Positions 44,618-56,691 of a stretch of DNA of 64,000 bases are shown one piece after another. The first letter of the stretch is position 1, and each line of letters starts with the position of its first letter. The stretch is from contig CM057469.1 of NCBI GenBank assembly GCA_030035585.1, positions 64,001,501 to 64,065,500 on the forward strand. The letters run 5' to 3'. Origin of the DNA: Dugong dugon (taxonomy: Eukaryota > Chordata > Mammalia > Sirenia > Dugongidae). A program made the translations under genes and the position numbers. The notes beneath the pieces were generated by a model. That model made no database searches and had not been told where the DNA came from. It worked only from the letters and a program-made list of their open reading frames with translations.

Positions 44618-45219
44618 CTACACAGGCAACAAAAGAGGAACCAGACAGAGTCAAGACTAAAATATTTTTCTTAAATACATCTGGCTAAATTCTTCACCTC
44701 ATTGAGGAAGGATTGGCATCTAAGACTACTACTACAATGTAGTCGTATCTGAAGGGTTAATTAAAATATAACTACTCTTTAGTTTGCATCTGAATATGTG
44801 CTTAAGTGGACTATTTAATAAGGTGGACCATTCCATTGTGTGGATTCAGTTTTAGAGTTTAACACACAAGAAAAACTAAAGCCTAGGCATAGTATTAAGA
44901 GACGGCCCTGATCCAAATAGGACCCAATTGATAATTTCAGTCAAGATTCTAGCATTCCAAGTGGGTAAACCAGTCGACCAGTGCCTCTTGGTTGCTCCAT
45001 ATGTTGCGTTTTGCAATGTGTTGTGTCTACATTGATCTATATCATTGACATCTCTTTAATTTTTTTCTTTTTCTCTGTTCCCCATTCTTCTACTTCCTCA
45101 GCTCAGGCCCTTTTCCTCTTTCATTTGTTACAATACAATGCGCATTACTATAATTGTGAAGATCTCTAGTACTTTCTGATATCAACTTTATGTCTGCTTT
45201 TCTTTATCACCTTCTCTCA
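44616..45219. other. Unassigned sequence
   Basis: No recognised element. Confidence 0.5.
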
Positions 45220-46551
45220 TGTACAACAGAATGAAATATTGCCCGATCCTGCGCCATCCTAACAGTCGTTATGCTTGAGCCCATTGTTGCAGCCACTGTA
45301 TCAATCCATCTTGTTGAGGGTCTTTCTCTTTTTTGCTGACCCTTTACTTTACCAAATATGATGTCTTTCTCCAGGGACTGGTCCCTCCTGATAACATGTT
45401 CAAAGTATGTGACACCAAGTCTCACCACCCTAGCTTTTATGGAGCTATACTTCTTCCAAGACAGACTTGTTCATTCTTCTGGCAGTCCATGGTATATTCA
45501 ATATTCTTTGTCAACACCATAATCCAAAGGCATCAGTTCTTCTTCAGTCTTCCTTAGTCATTGTGCAAGTTTCACATGCACATGAGGCCATTGAAGATAC
45601 TATCACTTGAGTCAGGCCCACCTTAGTCCTCAAAGTGATGTCTTTGCTTTTCAACACTTTAAAGAGGTCTTTTGCAGGAGATTTGCCCAGTGTAACACGT
45701 CATTTAATTTCCTGACCGCTGTTTCCATGGGGGTTGATTGTGGATCCAAGTAAAACGAAATCCTTGACAACTTCAATCTTTTCTCCATTTATCATGATGT
45801 TGCTTATTGGTCTAGTTGTGAGGATTTTTGTCTTCTTTATGTTGAGGTGTAATCCACACTGAAGGTTGTAGTGTTTGATGTTCATCACAAAGTGCTTCAA
45901 GTCCTCTTCACTTTCAGCAAGCAAGGTTGTGTCATGTGCAAATCGCAGATTATTAAAGAGCCTTCCTCCAATCCTGATGCTGCATTCATCTTCATATAGT
46001 CCATCTTCTCAGATTAGTTGCTCAGCATACAGATTGAATAAATACCGTAAAAGGATATAACCCTGACGCAAACTTCTCCTGATTTTAAAGCACGCAGCAT
46101 CACCCTTGTTCTCTTCAAAGGACTGCCTTTTGGTCTACATACAGCTTCCGCGTGAACACAGTTAAGTGTTCTAGAATTCCCATTCTTCACGATGTTATCC
46201 ATAATTTGTTATGATCCACAAAGTCAAATGCCTTTGCATAGTCAATAAAACACGGGTAAACATCTTTTTGGTATTCTCTGCTTTCAGCCAAGATCCATCT
46301 GACATCAGCAATGATATCCCTCGTGCCAAGTCCTTTTCTGAATCCAACTTGAATTACTGACAGTTCCCTGTCTATGCACTGTACTGCTGCAACCGTTTTT
46401 GAATGAGCTTCAGTAAAATTTTACTTGTATGTGATATTAATGATATTGTTCAATAATTTCTGCATTCTGTTGGATCACTGTTCTTTGGAATGGGCAGAAA
46501 TTTGGATCTCTTCTAGTCGGTTGGCCAGGTAGTTGTTTTCCAAATTTCTTG
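45220..46551 (-). mobile_element. RTE (BovB-type) LINE, longest copy (about 1.33 kb)
   Basis: Covers the C-terminal half of the reverse-transcriptase ORF in reverse orientation. Readable blocks on the minus strand, in coding order: the palm-domain region near 46350-46250, a degenerate catalytic box FAHDTTLLAESEEDLKH near 45935-45890, LHLNIKKTKILTTRPIS, DFVLLGSTINP, YFEHVIRRDQSLEKD and RPSTRWIDTVAATMGSS. Frameshifts and stops separate them. The terminal 3' tail with CTAACAAC is absent: the copy starts at TGTACAACAG, about 45 bp short of the end. Confidence 0.92.
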
Positions 46552-46639
46552 AGTTTTATTGCCTAAGTATCTCTTCTCTTCCTCATGCAAGTACTGTTCT
46601 TATTCATCTCTTTATTTCTTCTACAGACATTCCTATTTT

Positions 46640-46870
46640 TAGTGCAGTGGACGGGAGCATGAGCTTTTGTGTTAGAAAGACATAGGTTAGAATGGTAACT
46701 TCTTTCCCTACTGGTTTGAACCTTAACTTCTTTCCATACTAACTGCAAAACTGTGAGACTTTTCCTCAATCTTCTTATCTGTAAAACGGGATAATAACCC
46801 CTACCTACAATCTGGTTTCAAGAATTAAATTACAAAGTGGATTATGTAAAATTCCTGAATTGGTGCTCGA
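46640..46870 (+). repeat. MIR SINE
   Basis: Head 'agtggacgggagcatgagc', then 'aactgcaaaactgtgagac', 'tcttcttatctgtaaaac' and 'gataataacccctacc' in MIR order. Well over half of the element is present. Confidence 0.8.
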
Positions 46871-47907
46871 TAGAAAGTTCCAGGAAAGAGTTGATTCCTT
46901 TCTTCCAAAACTACCCCATCCTCCAAGATATTTTGTTGACTCTCTGGGCCAACAATTACATAAATCATACTCATTATTTATTGTTGAAATCCAATTACTG
47001 GTGTGAGAAGAAAAAACAAACCAGAGTATGATTTGTGGAAAGTGTAGGTGGCCATTCACTCTTACAAAAGCTAAGGATAACCTTAGGTTGTAGACCAACT
47101 CTGTGTTAGGAGGGTTTAAGGAGTATTAATTTTTGTAAATGAAGAATTTGCCTTGGCAATAAAAAGAACTGGAGCCAAATAAATAAACTCAAGAGAAGAC
47201 TAATGAATTATTAACTCTTCATAGAAAGATCATATTCTATTCCCTAAAATATTGTGTGGGCTGAATGTGGGGCAGGAAGTGGATATTTTGAAAATGACAT
47301 CATCAGATCTAATCTTCATAAATTGTTTTAGAGATTGATGTTATCTTCTCCTTTTGTCTTTTGTGTCTTTGTCTAGAAAAAAAATTACAGTTACTCCAAA
47401 GAATAGCTATTGAAAAACACTGATACAGCCTTTTAGATAGGCATATTAATTAATGACCCCTTTTGTGGAGGTGGCCAACTGCATTTCTCTTTGTGGGAGT
47501 ATGGTATCCCACATAGATACAATGGGAGTATAGTACAGAAAGAACTGAACACTGGAATCTTTACCTGGTTTTCGAGTTTATAAAGCCAAGACCACAGGCA
47601 GAAACAGATAGAACTCATGTACATACACCACACAATACAATCTGGAGAAGACTAGACAAAGTGTCTCAGAGTAGGGAAAAAAGGAGAGTAAGAAGGGAAG
47701 CACTGGTTTTGTGGCTCCTTGAGAAGGGGGAGAGGAGGGTGTGCCCTGTGCTTAACCCAAACCACATCTCAAGGCTAAGACTCTCTGAGACAGCTCCATG
47801 CATTCCTGATCTTCTTTCCTCTCTGAACGTCATTGTGCCTTCATGAGTATTAAATAATTTAGCTCTGAATTCTATATCTTCTCAATACTATAAGTTATCA
47901 CTTTACA
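46871..47907. other. Unassigned sequence
   Basis: Frames at 46805-47098 and 47433-47633 have no domain or splice context. No dispersed repeat recognised. Confidence 0.45.
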
Positions 47908-48196
47908 GGGGGCAATGGTGGTTTAGTGTTAGAATTCTCGACTTCCTTTTGGGAGACCTGGATTTGACTCTTGGCCAATACACCTCATGTGCAGCCACCT
48001 CCTGTCTGTCAGTGGAAGCTGGGTATTGCTACAATGTTGAAGAGGTTTCAGCAAAACTTCCAGACTAAGATGGACTAGGAAGAAAGGCCTGATGATCTGT
48101 TTCCAAAAAAATCAGCCAATGAAGACCCTATGGAATCACAGTAGTGCATGAGGTTGCTGTGAGTTGGGACCTACACCACCACAGCTAACAACAGCA
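47908..48196 (+). mobile_element. tRNA-Gly-type Afrotherian SINE
   Basis: The first 75 bp align with tRNA-Gly(GCC) from memory: GCAATGGTGGTTTAGTG, TTAGAATTCTCG at the A box and D-arm, then GGATTTGACTCTTGGCC at the T-arm, closing with the acceptor strand complementary to the start. The anticodon region reads 'ctcgacttcc' and is not a normal GCC loop. The body 'aagaaaggcctgatgatctg' and a CTAACAACAGC tail follow. It is a retroposon head, not a usable tRNA gene. Confidence 0.88.
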
Positions 48197-50860
48197 GATA
48201 CATTTATATGTGTAAATCCTAACCCTCCAAGGATAATGAAAACTTCCTGAGAGTAGGGGCTGAGTTTCTAGACTTTGCTCTACTCTATATTGACTTGCTT
48301 CAAGGTAGTAAAGTGCTTGCTGTGATTCTAGATATTAGGTCTGCTGCCACGCACATTGTTAAAAAATCCTGAGATTCACTCTGATTGGACAGACTCAGAT
48401 CACATGACCTCTTCATACCAATATCTGTGGCCAAGGATTGAAGGCATTGGTTTTCTCACTTGAGTCAATTTCTCCATCCCTATAGCTGGGCCTGAAAGTG
48501 CTTCTTTCAACCGTATATGTCTGCAACAAAAATCAAGGGATGTTAAGAAGGTAGAGGAGGTGAAAGATGGGTAAGTAAGAGGTGCTGACTATGGTAGGAA
48601 TTCTATAAATATTGACTGTTTGAACTACATAATTTCTGAAACATTGGTTAGTGCTGTCAGTTAATCCCTACATGTGGTCATGAAATTCAATCATAGTGTG
48701 TCATTTATGTCACCAAGAGAAAGAATAAAGGACGGAAATATTTCATATATCAAATGAAGTGCCTAATTAATATATTTTCACAGCAATTGTTTCAACAGGA
48801 TTTTCAGAATGAGACTGACTATAAAGAGACTACTTGCTGAATTAACTAACTCCCTTCAGAGAAAAACCCTACTACTAAGCTGCACATTAAGTTATTGTTA
48901 CTTGTAAGGTTTTATTAACTACAATTTGGACATTTATTGAGCAACAGTTCTGTACTCAGGCCTATTCCAGATAATAATCTACCAGAATCCTATCTTAAAG
49001 CTTTAATGAGAACTTTTAATCAAAACAAAGTGCCACAAAAGCACATGCAAAATAATTGTCAAATTATGATACAAATTAGAAAAGAATTTAAAATTCTAAT
49101 ATCTTCAAATTCCTGTGCCAGTGTTTTATAGAAACTTTAATAGTTTCTACCAAATTCAAAGAAACTATTTTTAAATGGTAAGTACTAGATGACTTTATGC
49201 TCAATTTTTGTTTTTTAATGCGTAGTCTCTTAAAAGATTAACTTATTGAAAAATGATTGTATTACCACTTATAGTTATCATCGAACAATGGTATATTTTG
49301 GGCCATATTTACATCTTTGAAATTTACCATGCCATCAAGAAACATTTTGGGGTGAGACATAAAACCCAGGAACTTTTACTTGAAAATAAGCTTACCAGAA
49401 AAGAAATTATTAGGAACAATGGAAATCCCTTTTAACCAGAAAAAATTTCAATTTCTATTCTATGCTTTAACTTATATCCTGTTGTGTCCCCTTCTTTTTA
49501 ATTTTTCTTTCTTTTGTCTTTTTTTTTAAATAAAATTATATGAAAGCCTCCATATTCTATGAGTCATAATTTGTAGTTCCAAATCTTTCTTATTTTCTGT
49601 GCCAGGTAAGTCCTGTGGGATACAGAGGAGTTGACAAAAATAAGAGAAGAATGTGTGGCTGGTGCAGCATCACTGCTTGGTGGAGTTTGTAATGAGACAG
49701 GAGATCCCAGGAGGAAAGCAGAGAATCCTAAAGCACGGTTAAGCAATTACACACACACACTTCATATTCTGGATTGTAAAGACAATTTGGCTAACCCATT
49801 CGTCTTTTAGACTTCAAAATCTAATTAATATACAGCCATCATCAGCTGTAACCTAGGAAGGTGGAGGGATATTTTGCAATAAGAGTGCAAGTCTGAATGT
49901 GAAGAAACTTCCATGGCCTTGGGTGTTTTTGGGGGAGGGGGTGAGGAGACCTGAGAAAACATAAAACAGGGAGACAAGAAAGAGAAAGAGAGGAGAAAGT
50001 AGCAATAGCCGAGAGGAGGAATTGGTGCAGGCACTGAATAACTGATCACAAGTAGCATTTCAGTAAGGAAGAGATAATAAGGTAGAACCAAAAATCTCCT
50101 CTAGCTGCAGGTGAGGTTATTATCATTTGAGTTCTTGTGCTGTCCAAAAGTGATTTGGGTGTGTATAGCAAGGATGTAATAGAGTCTCTTGTCAAAGTGA
50201 TACTGTTTGTAACCATTACAGCGGGAAGGATACATTTCTCTAAAGCTTGTTATAATGAAAGGGATTCAGAAGCAGCTGTGTCCTCTTCTGGCCCTTGAAT
50301 GAAAGGGTCTGATGAAAAACACTGGAGCAAGTCTTATCAACCCATCTGAATAGAGGGAGCTCCTGGGGCTGGAGGGGGGAAGGAGGTTTCAGGAAGAGGA
50401 GGCTTTATGAAGAGGTGAGGCAGGGAGAGATAAAGAATATACAGTTCTAGTTGCGGTGGGCAAACGAAGGACAACAGATACAATGGCTGGGGGTAATAAG
50501 AGGTTGCACCAGGCGAGCAGCGGGGAGAAGATGGCTCATGAAGACAGAGAGCACTTCAGAAGCGCAAGCTTTGTCTGAATCCCACGGTGAAAAGCGGAGA
50601 GGAGGCAAAGTGTCCTAGAATTGAATAAAGGGAAAAGCAAAGGACAATGAGAATAATGGGAGCCAGACCGGAGACACAGAGAGGGAGGGATATCAAATTT
50701 AAGCCAAGAGTACGCTTCAAGCCTATGAAGTGGAAAGGAAATGAGCCTTCAAAGAATTAAACGTAAAATTTTACAAATACGGAGCAAGTATTAATTTAAT
50801 ATAAATCAAAACATCAAGGTCATGGATTTAAGATTTCTAGGTGACTAAAAATAAAAAGGC
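48197..50860. other. Unassigned sequence
   Basis: About 2.7 kb with no SINE or LINE recognised. 50330-50700 is purine-rich on this strand. 48640-49450 is AT-rich. A few frames of 60-90 codons lack any domain. Part of 50300-50860 could be a decayed LTR or internal sequence linked to the element at 50935, but I cannot show it. Confidence 0.4.
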
Positions 50861-50934
50861 CTCATTCAGGGTAGGGGTTACCATCACAGTACAGATTTTT
50901 CAAAATGTGCAGGTATAAGGCATTTAAGGAACAG

Positions 50935-51690
50935 CAGATTGGATGGTTGTAAAAACGGCATGGGGGAGGTGTCCGACCTCCTTTAACTTCACAAGGTGGA
51001 AGGAGAAACAAGATCAACAGTGCAAGGCTGACTTCCGTGAGGCACAGGCCAGACAAGCCTCCTCTCTCCGCCATCTTTAGCAATTCTGACACTAACTGTC
51101 CCTCCAACGGCGCTCTCTACTTCTCTGCTGGGTTCAATAATTTGTTGCAATGGCCACACAGAACTCACAGACAATACTCATGGTTACGGGGTTTATTAGG
51201 GAAGTAACAGTTACAGTTCAGGCTCAGGAACACTCAGGATACAGTTCTTCCATCAGGACAGCCTCTTCCCAGCCATGCTAGCAAGCGTGTCTCTCTTGCC
51301 TGCTAGCCCTCGGCCTCAGTTTTCTCTCTCTGTGGGCCAGGAAGCCTAACACACCATCTCCTGCTGCCAGGTCTCTCCTGCTGGGTCTCTCTTGCCACTG
51401 CTTCTCACCATCTTCAGGATTACAGCTCTCTCTCTCTCTGTCTCTTGGTCCCAGGAGCCTCCAAGTGCAGGGTTCCCAGGTCCAAGGGACGTGTCGGCTT
51501 CTGGCTGTTCTTCCCTGGTGGTGGCGGAATTCTTTCTTTCCTGCCTCTGGGGTGGCTCATTTCAAGCCCACTGGGATGGTAAAACTGACCAATCCTTTGG
51601 TGGGCCACAATTACCTTATCTGCACAGTCCCACCCAATCACCTGGGTGGGAGTTAAGAGATCTTGGCCAGAAAGGTCACACAAAAGAGAG
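50935..51690 (-). repeat. LTR-like element (solitary or partial)
   Basis: On the minus strand, a promoter-side region rich in purines is followed by AATAAACCCC (minus strand, about 51205-51190) as a polyadenylation signal. Then comes a U5-like segment with 'gtctgtgagttctgtgtgg' and 'ccattgcaacaaattattg'. The order fits a retroviral-type LTR of an old endogenous family I cannot name. No gag or pol frame is attached. The right end was cut or flanked by the SINE at 51697. Confidence 0.5.
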
Positions 51691-51696
51691 CCATCA

Positions 51697-51918
51697 CACC
51701 CCAACAGTGGTGCAAACAGTTAAGCACTAGGCTGCTAACCGAAAGGTTGGAGGCTCGAGTCCACGCAGAGGCACCTCAGAAAAAAGGCCCAGTGTTGTAC
51801 TTACAAACAACCAGCCATTGAAAACGCGACAGAACGCAGTTCTACTCTGACACACATGGGGTTGCCATGAATTGGAGCTGACTTGACAACATCTGTTTTT
51901 CTTTTTTTTTTTTTTTTT
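51697..51918 (+). mobile_element. Afrotherian SINE, long type
   Basis: Head 'ccccaacagtggtgcaaac', B-box-like GGCTCGAGTCC, body variant with 'agtgttgtacttac'. It ends in a T run of about 18 bp. More diverged than the short types. Confidence 0.85.
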
Positions 51919-52040
51919 GCATACGTCTAACACTGAATCTTCTCAACTACAAATATGATTATGGATGTGATTTAAAGAGGAAATGTGAAAGAGATTTTTG
52001 AAAGATACGGGAAGTTATTTGAACTGGGGCACAGGGAAAG

Positions 52041-52157
52041 AAACAAACAAACCCATTGCTGTGGAGTCAGTTCCAACTCATGGCGACCCCATGTGTTACA
52101 GAGTAGAACTGCTCCATAAGGTTTTCTTGGCTGTAATCTTTACAGGAGCAGAATGCC
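52041..52157 (-). mobile_element. Afrotherian SINE, long type, 5' truncated
   Basis: Only the tail and central body remain: AAACAAACAAACCCATTGC to 'ttacaggagcagaatgcc'. Confidence 0.88.
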
Positions 52158-53252
52158 AACAGGAAAAGGTGAAGGAATAGGCCTGAAATAACCAAAATAT
52201 GATCTATGGCATTAAATATTGCCAAATGTATGTAGTAGGGTTGATCACTATTTACATGTATATATTAAAAATTTGGTTCTATCATTGTTTTAAATGACTC
52301 AATCTATTCCATGTTTGTGCCTACTAAAACAAGCCAAGAATTTGGGATATGTGTGTGTGTTGGAAGGAAGAGATGTGCAAAATGTGTCATAATTGTTACA
52401 AATAGGCAATGCAAGTTTGTCCATATTGCCAAATTTTTGAGAATGCTGTCATTAGATGACTACTATATTTTCATGCAAGTAATACGTGCCTTCATGTTTG
52501 TTTGCTGGCTGTGCCCTCCTCCCCACAAGGCATGCTCACAAGTGCCGCCATGCCAATCCTCTTCCACACGTTGCTGTAAAAAAAATTAGTGTAGCACACT
52601 TAAGAAAATACCTCAAAGGGGGAGGGCGCAGCCAGAAAACAAACACACAAGGCACTTGTTATTTGAGTAAAAATACAGTAAACAATTACAATTTAGAATG
52701 TGACCAGTTATTACAAGGTTGATGTAGATTTTCAACTTATACGTCTTCAAACACCTCCTTTAATTGGAAAGGTAATAGTATCCATTTCATTTCAATACAT
52801 GGAGCACCTGGAACCTTCATCATTTTTCTGATTCTTCTCAACCTTCTTCACAAACTTCACATTTTCAAAATGTGCTTTTAAGTCTTAATGCAAGCATTCC
52901 TAATTTATCTCTTTAGTTATATCTGCAGTAAGACATATACAAGATAAGATAACCACTGACATCCCAAGTATACCAGATCATATAAATGACACTTGAACAC
53001 ACAAAGCCAAAACTGTAATTTACTAGATGTGCACAGGGCCACCTATGATACCAGTTTCATTGCAATTTACTAGAGACAGTAAGGGAATGTTTTGGTTGAG
53101 ATATTGCACAATAATGAAACAATATTTCAGCTCATTCTAAATAAAATATCACATTTTAAAGTTAAATGTACTGAGTACAGTAAGATTTGATATGACAGAA
53201 GTCTTGAAGAAATGCTAATAGTGAGTTTTATAATGCAAGGCTAAAACCTACT
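52158..53252. other. Unassigned sequence
   Basis: No recognised element. Segment 52495-52640 is somewhat richer in GC, with cysteine-rich chance frames. Confidence 0.45.
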
Positions 53253-53900
53253 GTCTTAGTTTGCTAGTGCTGCTGTAACAGGAATACCACAGGTGGCTTT
53301 AACAAACAGAAAGTAATTTTCTCATAGTTAGAGGCTAGGAGTTGGAATGCAAGGCACTGGCTCTTGGGGAAGCCTCTCTCTCTCTGTCAGCTCTGTATGG
53401 TGTATGGAACTATCTGCTCCTCAGTTCCTTGGTAATCTTTGTGTGGTGTAGCGTCTATTGTCTCTCATTTGTGCTTCCTTGCTTCTGTGCCTAATCAGCT
53501 CTTTTATATCTCAGAAGTGATTGTCTTAAGACACACCCTAAACTTATATAGCCTCATTAATGTAACAAAGAAAACCCTATTCCAAATGGGATTACATCCT
53601 CCGGTATAACCCCAAAAACCAAGCCCACTGCCATAGAGTTGATTCTAACGCATAGTGACACTATAGGACAGAGTAGAACTACCTCATAGGTTTTCCAAGG
53701 CTGTAAATCTTACAGAAGCAGACTACCACATCTTTCTCTTGAGGAGCAGCTGGTAGGTTTGAGCCACCGACCTTCTGGTTTGCAGCCGAGCACTTTAACC
53801 ACTATGTCACAGGGCACCTTTCCTCAGGTAAAGGGGTTAGGATGTACAACATATATCTTTGGGGGACACAATACAACTCATAACATCTACTCTTCTTACA
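53253..53900 (-). repeat. MaLR/LTR-like mammalian repeat, split by a SINE
   Basis: Antisense landmarks: 'ctgtcttagtttgctagtgc', 'tgctgtaacaggaatacc', 'acacaccctaaac', 'aaaaccctattccaaatgg'. The SINE at 53611-53818 interrupts it, and the repeat resumes with 'ggggttaggatgtacaacat' and 'gggggacacaatacaactc'. Family placement within the MaLR group is uncertain. Confidence 0.6.
53611..53818 (-). mobile_element. Afrotherian SINE, long type, inside an LTR-like repeat
   Basis: Reverse copy with 'gtaaatcttacagaagcaga' and 'gagccaccgacc'. Head ends at 'cacagggcacc'. Confidence 0.9.
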
Positions 53901-53940
53901 AAAGAGAAAAACTAAAAAAACAAAACAAAACAATAACAAC

Positions 53941-54104
53941 AAAACAAACAAACCCGTTTGCCGTTGAGTCAATTCCGACTCCTAGCTATCCTATAGGACA
54001 GAGTAGAACTGTCCCATAGGGTTTCCAAGGAGCCGCTGGTGAATTTGAACTATGACTTTTTAGTTAGCAGTTGCAGCTCTTAACCACTGTGCCACCAGGG
54101 CTCC
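53941..54104 (-). mobile_element. Afrotherian SINE, short type
   Basis: Complete reverse copy preceded by a CAAAACAAAACAA-rich tail (53915-53940). B box degraded (GAATTTGAACTATG). Confidence 0.92.
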
Positions 54105-54873
54105 AAAGAGTAAAAGGGGCTCATTTAACTGATGGAAGCAATGGGTCAGAGAAAGAGAGATGGTAAAAATAGTAGAAAATTCTCCCTTTCTTAAAATTAA
54201 TGTCTTAAAAGCTTGGAAACTTGGTAGAAATCTATGGGAGATGAATAAATTTCTGTAAAAGGGGTAGTAATTAAAAGTAAACAATAATCCAAAGATCAGA
54301 AGTCTTGCTCATTTTCCTGTGATACTAGAGAAGAGTATTAGAAGGTGTTATGCTATAAATTATGGAGGTAGAAAGTTTTCTATAGAGAAGGAAAGTTAAG
54401 GGCTTTAAGAACAGAATAAACATGTAAAGTTGTTGAAGTGATTAATGGAAAGCACTGGCAAAAACAATGCGTTAATTGTGTCAGAAATACTAAAATGAGA
54501 TAAATAGTTGTAAGTCAAGTTTAAGGTGGTAAGCGGAGATAAAGAGTTCAAGCAAAGATAAAGGCACAGCCGCCAGGTGTCCTGGAGTATTTGTGATGGT
54601 GGGTTTGTAGAATCAAAACTGACAGATGAAGAAAGAGAAATTGTGAGTAATGGAGAAGTTCTTTAGAGCCTTGTTAAAGGCCAAGAAAAAGGTGCTCAGA
54701 AAGAAAAGAATGATCTTAAGAGAAATAATGAGTTTCCTAAAGAAGGAGGTGTGGAAAGATGTTTATTCTATCTGAGTTTAGATAACCAAGGGCAAGTCAT
54801 ACCAAGCAGACTTTGACACTCAAGCTGCTGAAATGGTGCATGCATTTTACGTGATCCAGAGTGACAACGGTGC
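54105..54873. other. Unassigned AT- and purine-rich sequence
   Basis: No recognised element. The end of the tract is the target site of the stacked L1 insertions. Confidence 0.45.
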
Positions 54874-54887
54874 AAACTGAAGCTTTT

Positions 54888-55396
54888 TTCTTCTTCTTAA
54901 TTTTATCTACTTTATTGCTATTGAGAATATACACAGCAAAACATACACCAATTCAACAATTTCTACATGTACAGTTTAGTGATATTGATTACTTTCTTCG
55001 AGTTGTCCAACCATTTTCACCCTCCTTTTCTGAGTTGTCTTTCCCTCATTAACATAAGTTCTCTATCAAAAGGTTTCTATCTAATCTTTCGAGTTGCTGT
55101 TGTCAGTTTGAGTCCATACAGATGGTTCTTAAAAGAGCATAATGACCAAGGCAGACCCTTTTTCACTAGTTAAGCTAAACTATTGCTAGATTTTAAGATG
55201 ACTTCGGGGGTATTCTTGGTTTAAGGTTTAAAGATTATCTCAGGGCAATAGTTTTAGGGATTCATCCACCATCTATGGCTCCAGAAAGTCTAGAGTTCAT
55301 GGAATCTTTGATCAAAATGTTCAGCAATGATAGCTGGGCACCATCCAGTTCTTCTGGTCTCATGGCAAAGGAGGCAGTTGTTAATGGAGGCAATTG
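54888..55396 (-). mobile_element. L1 3' end, older Afrotherian subfamily (first of the stack)
   Basis: T-rich start, then 'attgagaatatacacagc', 'caatttctacatgtacag', 'aatctttcgagttgctgttg' and 'ttctggtctcatggcaaagg'. About 510 bp of 3' UTR in reverse. Bounded by AAACTGAAGCTTTT at 54874-54887 and AAACTGAAGCATTT at 55397-55410. Confidence 0.82.
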
Positions 55397-55410
55397 AAAC
55401 TGAAGCATTT

Positions 55411-56677
55411 TTTTTTAAATTTTTATTTATCTATTTATTTATTTATTGTACTTCAGGTGAAGGCTTACAGAACAAATAGTTTCTCATGAAACAGTAGTAC
55501 ACATGTTGTTTTATGACATTGGTTAACAACCCTAAAACATGTCAACCCTCTAACTTCTCAACCTTTTTTTATGGTGAAGATACACATAGCCAAAGATACA
55601 CCATTTCAAAAATTTCTACATACACAGTTCAGTGACACTGACTATGCTCTTCCAATTGTGCTGCTATTCTCACTTAAGATGAAGGCTTACAGAACAAAAT
55701 AGTTTCTCATTTAACAGTTACTACAAATGTTGCCCTATGACAATGGTTAACAATCTCACAACACATCAATAATATCCTTACTCAACCTTGTGTTCCCTAT
55801 CACCAGCTTCCTTGTCCCCTTCTGCCTTCTGGCCCTTGTCACTGGACTCCTGTACCTCATTAGGCTCGTTTGGTTTTATGAGCTGTCCACTCCCAGGCTG
55901 AAGAGTGAACCTCGGAGGTAACTTCACCACTGAGCTAAAAGGGTGTCTGGGGACCATGCTCTCGGGGTTTCTCCGGTCTCCTTTAGGCCAGTAAATCTGG
56001 TCTTTTTTTTGTGAGTTAGAATTATGCTCTACATCCTTCTCCAGCTCTGTCCAGAATCCTCTATTGTGATCCTGGTCAGAGCAGTCAGTGGTGGTAGCCG
56101 GGCACCATCTAGCTGTACTGGACTCAAGTCCGGTGGAGGCCTTGGTAGCTGTGGACAATTAGTCCTTTGGACTAATCTTTTCCTTGTATCCTGTTCTCTT
56201 CATTCTCCCTTGCTCCCGAAGGGATGAGACCAGTGGAGTATCTTAGATGGCCGCTCAGCTCACAGGCTTTTAAGACCCCAGACACTACTCACCAAGGTAG
56301 AATGTAGAGCATTGTCTTTATAAGCTGTGTCATGCCAATTGAGCTAGATGTTCCCCAAGACCATGGTCACAGCAGCCCTCCGCCCAGCAATTGAGTCCCA
56401 CAGGGAGTTTGGATGTGTCTATGGGGCTTCCATGACCTTTCCTTGTACAAGTTGTGCTAGTTTCCCCTGTATTGTGTGCTGTCTCACCCTTCACCCAAGA
56501 TACCACTTATCTATTGCCTATATAATATTTCCCCCCCACCCCTCCCATCCCTGGTAACCAACAAAGATTGTTACATTTTGTGTGTGAACTTTTTCATGGG
56601 TTTTTGCAATAGAGGTCTCATACAATATTTGTCCTTTTGTGATTGACTTATTTCACTCAGCATAATGTCCTCTAGTG
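55411..56677 (-). mobile_element. L1 3' end with composite tail (second of the stack)
   Basis: Ends on the right with 'ttatttcactcagcataatg' (end of the ORF2/3' UTR boundary) and is followed by a third AAACTGAAGCTTTT copy at 56678-56691. From the right, a roughly 1-kb 3' UTR reaches 55673. Then come 109 bp of an older L1 3' end (55564-55672), then a second copy of the main 3' terminus (55447-55563) and its T-rich tail. The minus-strand open frame at 56158-55778 starts at TTG and lies in UTR; I do not call it. Confidence 0.85.
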
Positions 56678-56691
56678 AAACTGAAGCTTTT

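Noticed and set aside
47911-47983. tRNA-Gly gene
   Set aside because: The arms are recognisable but the anticodon loop and several stem pairs are broken, and the SINE body follows without a terminator T run. It is a retroposon head.
55778-56158. 126-codon minus-strand frame, sense to L1
   Set aside because: It begins at TTG, lies in the L1 3' UTR, and is not preserved as an open frame in the sister copy at 61380-61760.
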